A program made the translations under genes and the position numbers. A stretch of 24,042 bases of DNA from a virus. A model generated the notes under the pieces. The model made no database searches. It had not been told where the DNA came from and saw only the letters and a program-made list of their open reading frames with translations. Below are positions 19,086 to 24,042 of this stretch, one piece after another; position 1 is the stretch's first letter; every line of letters begins with the position of its first letter. The stretch lies in IMG/VR virus record IMGVR_UViG_3300025286_000140, positions 1 through 24,042 of that record; one strand, written 5' to 3'.

Positions 19086-21653
19086 TCACCTCGGTCGGTT
19101 GGGTCGGAATGCATTTTGAAAGGGAGCGACGTTCGTTTGGAACGCCAAAGGATTCATGATGCCCGTCTGCTGTGTCTGATCGACGCCCATCTTACCATTG
19201 AGCAATGTGGAAGCTTGCGGGGTACCTACTAGACCCCCCTGATTGCCTCCACCTCCTGGCGGTAAGAACGGGGACGGGTATTCTAAGTTACTGGTGGAGC
19301 CCACGGGAGCAGTACCCCATGTGCCGTAGTCCATGGGGTCAGGGTAATCGCCATAGCCTGGTTGCATACCCCCCTGGCCATAGGCCATGTTCTGGAATGT
19401 CACAGGCTGATTACCTACAAACGGTGCCCAGATGGATTGCTGAGAAGCCGCAAGATCTGACATCGGACTACTCGCTGCGTCCCCGAAGACAGAGGTACTG
19501 CCTGTGGTGACGTTAGGCGCTTGGGCATTTGTAAAGAAGTTGTTCAAGTTGTCCTGCGTTTGCTGAATTTGTTGTTCTGTGGCATCGGCTTCGTATTCTG
19601 TTTGCGCGTCAGCATATTGTTGTTGCAGTGTGGCCAATTGATCCTGCATGGCCGCGTACTGGTCCTGAAGTCCAGCTACATCGACACCACCCAGAGCCTC
19701 ACTAATCTGAGTGCCTACACTGTCGGACGTGGCGTAACCTGCCAAACGGTCTTCCAGATCCAAGAGCGTAACGTAATCAGCAAGGTCACCACTCGCTATG
19801 CCCCCAGTCATCTCCGCAATGATTGCTCGGATCGCGTCAGGGTCTAAGCGACCTTCGGCTACCAGTCCACGGATTTCATCGGGGGATAATTGCTCGCTTT
19901 GAATAAGCGCCTTGATGTGGTCATCAGACAGTAGGCCTTGGTCGATGAGTGACTGAATTTCATCTGATGAGAGCGCAAAATTCTGGATGAGATCCATGAT
20001 CTCGTCTTCAGACTGGAACTGTTCCGTGGCTTGCGTGATCCACGTAGTAATTTGATCTTCGGTAAAGGTGCCAACATCAATAAGAGCTTGGATATGATCT
20101 TCAGTCAGTTGTCCCGCGGCAATCAGGTCTTGCACCTGATCCTCGGTCATCTGTCCTGATTCAATCAGATCCCAGATCTCATCCTCACTGAGGAAACCTT
20201 CGGTGGCCGCAGTGATCCAGCCGTCAATGGCCTCTTGAGTGAATTGCCCACTCTCTACAAGCGCAGCGATCTGATCTTCAGACAATACGCCATCAGCAAT
20301 GAGTGCCTGTACTTCTTCTTCCGACAGCGAACCGTCAGCGATAGCGTCCCAGATCTCTTGTTCTGATAAGACATCGGCTTCGCCTAGCCACTCGGTGAAT
20401 TGATCTTCAGTGAACTGTCCACTCTCTACGAGAGCGGCTACCTGATCTTCAGACAGTACGCCATCGGCAATGAGAGCCTGGACGTCAGCCTCAGATAAAG
20501 AGCCGTCGGCGATAGCGTCCCAGATTTCATCTTCAGTGAGCATTCCTTCTGTTGCTGCACCGATCCACTGATCTACTTCGTCTTGGGTGAGGCTACCTGC
20601 CTCCACCAATTCATTAATTCGCTCTTCGGAAATGAGATTGGCCCCGACATAGGCTTCCATGTCTGCGGCACTCAGCGTGTCTACATTGTTGGCAATGTAG
20701 TCTTCGACGATTTGTTCAACGTCTACTGCAGTGGTGGGGTCTCCTGGACCCATCCCTGACATATCGCCACCTGTGGGACCGGCAAAGTCCATGTCGGCAT
20801 ACACTTCGTTCATGATGTCAGCGATTAACTGCTCACGATCAAAGGTGGGTTCCTCTGCGTCTTGTAGCGCAGCTATCTGATCCTGCAGCCCCGTGGGATC
20901 GAAACCTTCGGCACCTTCTAATGCAGCGAGTCTGCCTTCCATTCCCGTGGGATCGAAACCCTCTCGGGCCTGTAACGCAGCTATCTGATCCTGAATCCCT
21001 GTGGGATCGAAAGCTTCAGGGAGCCCTGCAATACCCGCAGCCGTTGCCCCTTGGGCAATCTCCTGGACTTGTTCTGGAGTCATTCCAGGAGGTAGGCCCT
21101 CGATAGCTTGTCCAATTTGACCGGACACATCTTCTGCAGTTAGACCGGGAGGGAGTCCTGCAATGGCTTGTTCAATCTGAGACCCTACCCCTGCTTCAGC
21201 TTCAGCCAAGCGTTGTTCAAGGGCATCGATGCCCCCTTCCAGTTGGCTTGGATCAAACTGCTGCTCTGCAATCAGTTGCTGTACTTGGTCCCGAGTTAAG
21301 CGGTTCGCGTCAATGAGTGCTTCGACATCGGCTTGAGATAACGAGCCGTCAGCGATGCGTTGGTTAATCTCATCGGCAGATAGGAAACCTGCGGTCGCTG
21401 CGGTGAGATCCTGGGCACTAACGCCTGCGGGGATTCCGCTCATGGCATCTTGAATCTGAGCACTGATGTCCTCAGGTCGGATACGCCCTTCCTGAGCCGC
21501 GGCTACGATGCCGCTGATGTCTTGGTCAGTGAGCATGCCCTGCTCTTGGAGGTACTGCGCCACGTCCTGCATGTTGGTACCGGCAGGAGCCATATTGGCA
21601 GGCATCCCAGGACCGGGACCTCCGAAACCAGTTGGACCGAAACCATTAGCCAT
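19086..21653 (-). CDS. Large acidic protein with 14-residue helical repeats, probable virion protein
   Basis: An 855-residue, strongly acidic protein. Residues about 340-612 consist of 14-residue units of the form xxGxLSEDxIxxLI, grouped in fours into ~57-59-residue blocks (371-427, 428-486, 487-545, 546-612), most blocks opening SEDEIWD and the first three closing near a Trp. Earlier there are three FDPTG units with AAL helices at 215-268, two AGLPPGLT/EGLPPGMT units at 165-192, and isolated units from 40. Residues 660-705 are a Gln-rich coiled coil, and the C-terminus is Gly/Pro-rich and basic (FQNAFRPNRPR). Repetitive helical decks suggest an elongated scaffold or tail/ejection component; I do not know a named family. 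It overlaps the upstream gene by 8 bases. Confidence 0.65.
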   Translation of the reverse strand: MANGFGPTGFGGPGPGMPANMAPAGTNMQDVAQYLQEQGMLTDQDISGIVAAAQEGRIRPEDISAQIQDAMSGIPAGVSAQDLTAATAGFLSADEINQRIADGSLSQADVEALIDANRLTRDQVQQLIAEQQFDPSQLEGGIDALEQRLAEAEAGVGSQIEQAIAGLPPGLTAEDVSGQIGQAIEGLPPGMTPEQVQEIAQGATAAGIAGLPEAFDPTGIQDQIAALQAREGFDPTGMEGRLAALEGAEGFDPTGLQDQIAALQDAEEPTFDREQLIADIMNEVYADMDFAGPTGGDMSGMGPGDPTTAVDVEQIVEDYIANNVDTLSAADMEAYVGANLISEERINELVEAGSLTQDEVDQWIGAATEGMLTEDEIWDAIADGSLSEADVQALIADGVLSEDQVAALVESGQFTEDQFTEWLGEADVLSEQEIWDAIADGSLSEEEVQALIADGVLSEDQIAALVESGQFTQEAIDGWITAATEGFLSEDEIWDLIESGQMTEDQVQDLIAAGQLTEDHIQALIDVGTFTEDQITTWITQATEQFQSEDEIMDLIQNFALSSDEIQSLIDQGLLSDDHIKALIQSEQLSPDEIRGLVAEGRLDPDAIRAIIAEMTGGIASGDLADYVTLLDLEDRLAGYATSDSVGTQISEALGGVDVAGLQDQYAAMQDQLATLQQQYADAQTEYEADATEQQIQQTQDNLNNFFTNAQAPNVTTGSTSVFGDAASSPMSDLAASQQSIWAPFVGNQPVTFQNMAYGQGGMQPGYGDYPDPMDYGTWGTAPVGSTSNLEYPSPFLPPGGGGNQGGLVGTPQASTLLNGKMGVDQTQQTGIMNPLAFQTNVAPFQNAFRPNRPR
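19818..20543 (-). repeat. Coding tandem repeats of about 171-177 bp
   Basis: DNA encoding the four repeat blocks of the 855-residue protein. The marker CCCAGAT starts at 20171, 20348 and 20519 (plus strand), spacings 177 and 171 bp. Each block holds four 42-bp units. The two blocks at residues 371-486 are nearly identical (IADGSLSE...VQALIADGVLSEDQ), which suggests recent duplication. Confidence 0.8.
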
Positions 21654-24042
21654 CTGTGCCTGTTGCCTCGCGTCTTGCAGGAAGGTTAGGAAGGTCTTCG
21701 GTCACAAAGCCTGTAGGTGCTATCAATTCGCCAGCTTCAAGGGCTTGGCGGAGAAGATATAAAGACATTCCGGGAACTCCTTTTAAAAGGTCCACGACAT
21801 GACCACCCTGTTCTGGATCAAGAGGCTCCTCTTCATCTTCTGCAGCGAGATCATAATTATTCACCACATCCCAGGCACTTAATGCGCTTATGTATTGCTT
21901 TGCGGTAAGCCTGCGTCCCTGCAGACGCATAAGCTTGCCTAACAACTCAGGATCATGAAGAGCATTCATTGCGGCGACTTGAGCTCGTTGTCCCATCCTT
22001 CCTCGGAACGCGGTGAATCGGCGTCCAAACTGAGTCAACGGAGCAATGAAGATACGTTCAAAGAACTTTGTTTGTGGCTCTAAGTTGTCTCCCTCTAAAC
22101 TCAGACCTCGCATAGACGGAGGGATAGTTGATTGTTCTTGTACGATTGTATTAAGTTTTCTCAGGGCTCTGATGTATTCAGGTCCCTCTTTACCCAGCAA
22201 CTTACCAAAATAGCTTTCCAGTTGATGCGTCTGATCTCCTCCGGTACGGAAGCCTGCAAACAAATCATTAAGACGTTGAGGATCAATAACTCGTTCTTTC
22301 CTAAATAGATCCCCAACTAAAATGCCATGGTCTTTGTCGTATAACAGCCAGTTCCAAGCTACCTGCTTGGTTTCTTCTTGAAGGGCTGGGCTATCCTCAA
22401 TGAGTTTTACATAATCATTGATTTCGGCCTTCCATTTTCCGGCGGATATATCCGGGTCTTTGTTGAGATAATCAGACACGATGTTTTTAATTTTTTTACC
22501 ATAACGTCCTTCAATCTCAGCAACTTGGAGATCAAGTCTTTCAACCTTTTTGACTGCGTTGTCTAAAAACCCTGTGAGCTTATTCAAGCTGCCGAAATCT
22601 TTAGCTGGGAAAAGAGCTTTAAGAAAAGGCGTGTACTCTTGCAGGAATAATTGATACGCATTCCTTTGCTCAAGAAGTGTTTTATTGTTTTCTTTCAATC
22701 CTTCACGAATATATTCAACCACCACCCCACGTATGTCCCGTATGTCTTCATGCCGACCGATGCGCTCCAAGTTCTCAATAATTTCACTGAGCTCTTGATC
22801 CGGTAACTTTGATTTCCCAGTGTTACGGTACATGGCTAAAAGGTTGTGCATAAATCGGCTGGGGTCTTGGTCTTTTATTGCCTGAGTAAAGGCGTATCTG
22901 GATACCTCAATAGCATCTCTTTGTGCAAGCCAGCCCAGCTTTATATCGTCCATGAACTCATTATCTTTAATCCATTTTCTATTAGCCGCAGAACTGGGAG
23001 CATGGCCGCTAATGTCCGACGCTAGCTTTCTTTTTAAGCGTCCTATTTCTTGACCTAATTTTGTATTAGTCTCTTGCCACAGGTTGCGTAATGTTGGGTT
23101 CGTACCAACATCTGCAGTACCCACCATGTAATTAAGAACCAAGCGCATGGTGTTGAGTTCATCAAGGGTCAATGGACCCAGTTCAGGAATGTCCACCATC
23201 ACTGTCCTGCCTTTACTCCTTCCTTCTTTATGGGTGACTACTTTCCCTCTAGCATCTAGCTTAGGTGCTCTTTTGTACCCCGCTAATTGGAACAATCGGT
23301 TATAGATATCACCTTTTGAAGTAATGCTGTTGGGAACAAGATCAAAAATTGCTTCTATACCTTCCGAGACACGGGGGTCTCGAAAAGCCATTGTTTTATC
23401 TCCCGGTTCTTGAAGCTTGAGCCATTGTTTAAATGACTTCTGAAGCGACGGACTCATATCCATGCCGCCTTGATACTCAGGATTTTTTAAGGCAGCTTCT
23501 AACGCCTCCCGAGGACCTTTTTTGATCTCTTCAGCAAGGGCCTGACCTCCCGTTGGACGGGGTACAAATGCCTCTGCTGGTGTATCCCCTTCTCTCCATA
23601 GCCCTGGTACCAGAAGATCTGCATCTCGGTAAGTTTTCCCTACTCTTTCTTCAAACTGTCTTAAAGGTTCACGAGTAGTCGCTCGTATTACTTGCGAATA
23701 AGGAAGGGTTTCTGCCGCCTTCTTAATATTCAGTTCCTTCAGAATTAAGGTGGCGAGTTCATCCGCATTCACACCTTTAGGATAATCTCCGCCATGCATA
23801 CGCTTTAAAAGTGTCGTGGCCACTTTCTGGCCATGTAGGATTTGTGTTTTAAAAACGGCAGCGATCATAGGATTGTCTTTAGCCGCCAGCATAAGATCAG
23901 CTTCCGCAGCTAAAGCACTTCCTGCTCCTGTTTCTCTGCCTAGAGAACGTTCATAAATATTCTTTTTCCCAGGGACACGTTCTACTGCGAATTTTTCTAA
24001 AAGCTCTTCAATTTCCGTTAGGCTTTCAGGATGGTCTTGGAA
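21646..24042 (-). CDS. Large probable internal/ejection virion protein, C-terminal part
   Basis: The frame is open to the window edge, giving 798 residues with the N-terminus missing. An ATG at 23892 is not the start, because the frame upstream of it continues with plausible coding (ERVPGKKNIYERSLGRETGA). The sequence is mostly helical and charged. The segment FERIFIAPLTQFGRRFTAFR, then AQVAAMNALHDPELLGKLMR, resembles the C-terminal region I associate with very long internal or polyvalent phage proteins. No lysozyme or transglycosylase active site is visible in this part. It ends in an acidic, Pro-containing tail (AEDEEEPLDPEQGG) and overlaps the next gene by 8 bases. Assignment rests on size, composition and position. 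Confidence 0.6.
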   Translation of the reverse strand, partial: FQDHPESLTEIEELLEKFAVERVPGKKNIYERSLGRETGAGSALAAEADLMLAAKDNPMIAAVFKTQILHGQKVATTLLKRMHGGDYPKGVNADELATLILKELNIKKAAETLPYSQVIRATTREPLRQFEERVGKTYRDADLLVPGLWREGDTPAEAFVPRPTGGQALAEEIKKGPREALEAALKNPEYQGGMDMSPSLQKSFKQWLKLQEPGDKTMAFRDPRVSEGIEAIFDLVPNSITSKGDIYNRLFQLAGYKRAPKLDARGKVVTHKEGRSKGRTVMVDIPELGPLTLDELNTMRLVLNYMVGTADVGTNPTLRNLWQETNTKLGQEIGRLKRKLASDISGHAPSSAANRKWIKDNEFMDDIKLGWLAQRDAIEVSRYAFTQAIKDQDPSRFMHNLLAMYRNTGKSKLPDQELSEIIENLERIGRHEDIRDIRGVVVEYIREGLKENNKTLLEQRNAYQLFLQEYTPFLKALFPAKDFGSLNKLTGFLDNAVKKVERLDLQVAEIEGRYGKKIKNIVSDYLNKDPDISAGKWKAEINDYVKLIEDSPALQEETKQVAWNWLLYDKDHGILVGDLFRKERVIDPQRLNDLFAGFRTGGDQTHQLESYFGKLLGKEGPEYIRALRKLNTIVQEQSTIPPSMRGLSLEGDNLEPQTKFFERIFIAPLTQFGRRFTAFRGRMGQRAQVAAMNALHDPELLGKLMRLQGRRLTAKQYISALSAWDVVNNYDLAAEDEEEPLDPEQGGHVVDLLKGVPGMSLYLLRQALEAGELIAPTGFVTEDLPNLPARREATGTDG

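Noticed and set aside
19205-19847. Plus-strand frames opposite the 855-residue gene (also 18796-19119)
   Set aside because: Shadows of a strongly biased coding sequence on the other strand; no ribosome sites or recognisable products.
1-24042. tRNA genes and diversity-generating retroelement
   Set aside because: No cloverleaf-like sequence and no reverse transcriptase or template/variable repeat pair was seen on reading; a tRNA scan could still find a weak candidate.

Overview
The window is a stretch of a tailed double-stranded DNA phage genome. The support is a terminase small subunit, a family A DNA polymerase, an archaeo-eukaryotic-type (AEP) primase, SF1 and SNF2 helicases, a PD-(D/E)XK nuclease, large repeat-rich proteins that look like virion components, and dense packing with ATGA or TAATG overlaps. 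Several small proteins resemble, from memory, families common in marine phage metagenomes, so a phage of an aquatic proteobacterium is a reasonable guess. No host gene, tRNA, phage RNA polymerase or terminase large subunit is visible. Promoters look sigma70-like (TTTACT or TTGCAA boxes), so host RNA polymerase probably transcribes these genes. The right edge cuts a large gene.

Layout. 1-770: two small rightward genes ending in a UUCG hairpin terminator. 787-1514: a leftward pair of tiny genes (one not reported by ordinary ORF length cut-offs) bracketed by two copies of a simple-repeat cassette. 1514-2047: a leftward terminase small subunit without its large partner. 2048-2517: an AT-rich divergent control region with many copies of TATTAC, a candidate origin or operator. 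2518-4981: a rightward cassette run of eight small overlapping genes whose junctions share duplicated linker sequence, ending in an integrase arm-binding domain fused to an unrelated tail. 5098-6236: two conserved phage proteins of unknown function. 6248-7080: a strongly G-skewed, non-coding array built from pentamers with a GGCAGTC marker about every 59 bp. 7093-7263: one small rightward gene.

7285-15666 is the leftward replication module, in transcription order: two conserved proteins, a possible ssDNA-binding protein, AEP primase, SF1A helicase, then (after an internal promoter with an inverted-repeat operator) three small proteins, DNA polymerase, two small proteins and the nuclease. A divergent promoter at 15667-15785 also drives the SNF2-type helicase rightward (15786-17231). 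Two related tryptophan- and cysteine-containing small proteins follow, up to a bidirectional hairpin at 17889. From 17909 to the right end, leftward genes encode a small basic protein, a Gly/Pro/Met-rich protein, an 855-residue acidic protein with 14-residue repeats, and the C-terminal part of a large protein likely to be an internal or ejected virion protein.

Most unusual observations: (1) the pentamer array; (2) skewed simple repeats downstream of leftward genes, which would give C-rich, G-poor leftward RNA and may act as Rho-loading terminators; (3) the exact 9-mer CTTTACTTT at four intergenic promoters, once as a perfect inverted repeat; (4) an integrase-derived protein without catalytic domain; (5) gene-boundary linkers that look like recombination points for small-gene cassettes.
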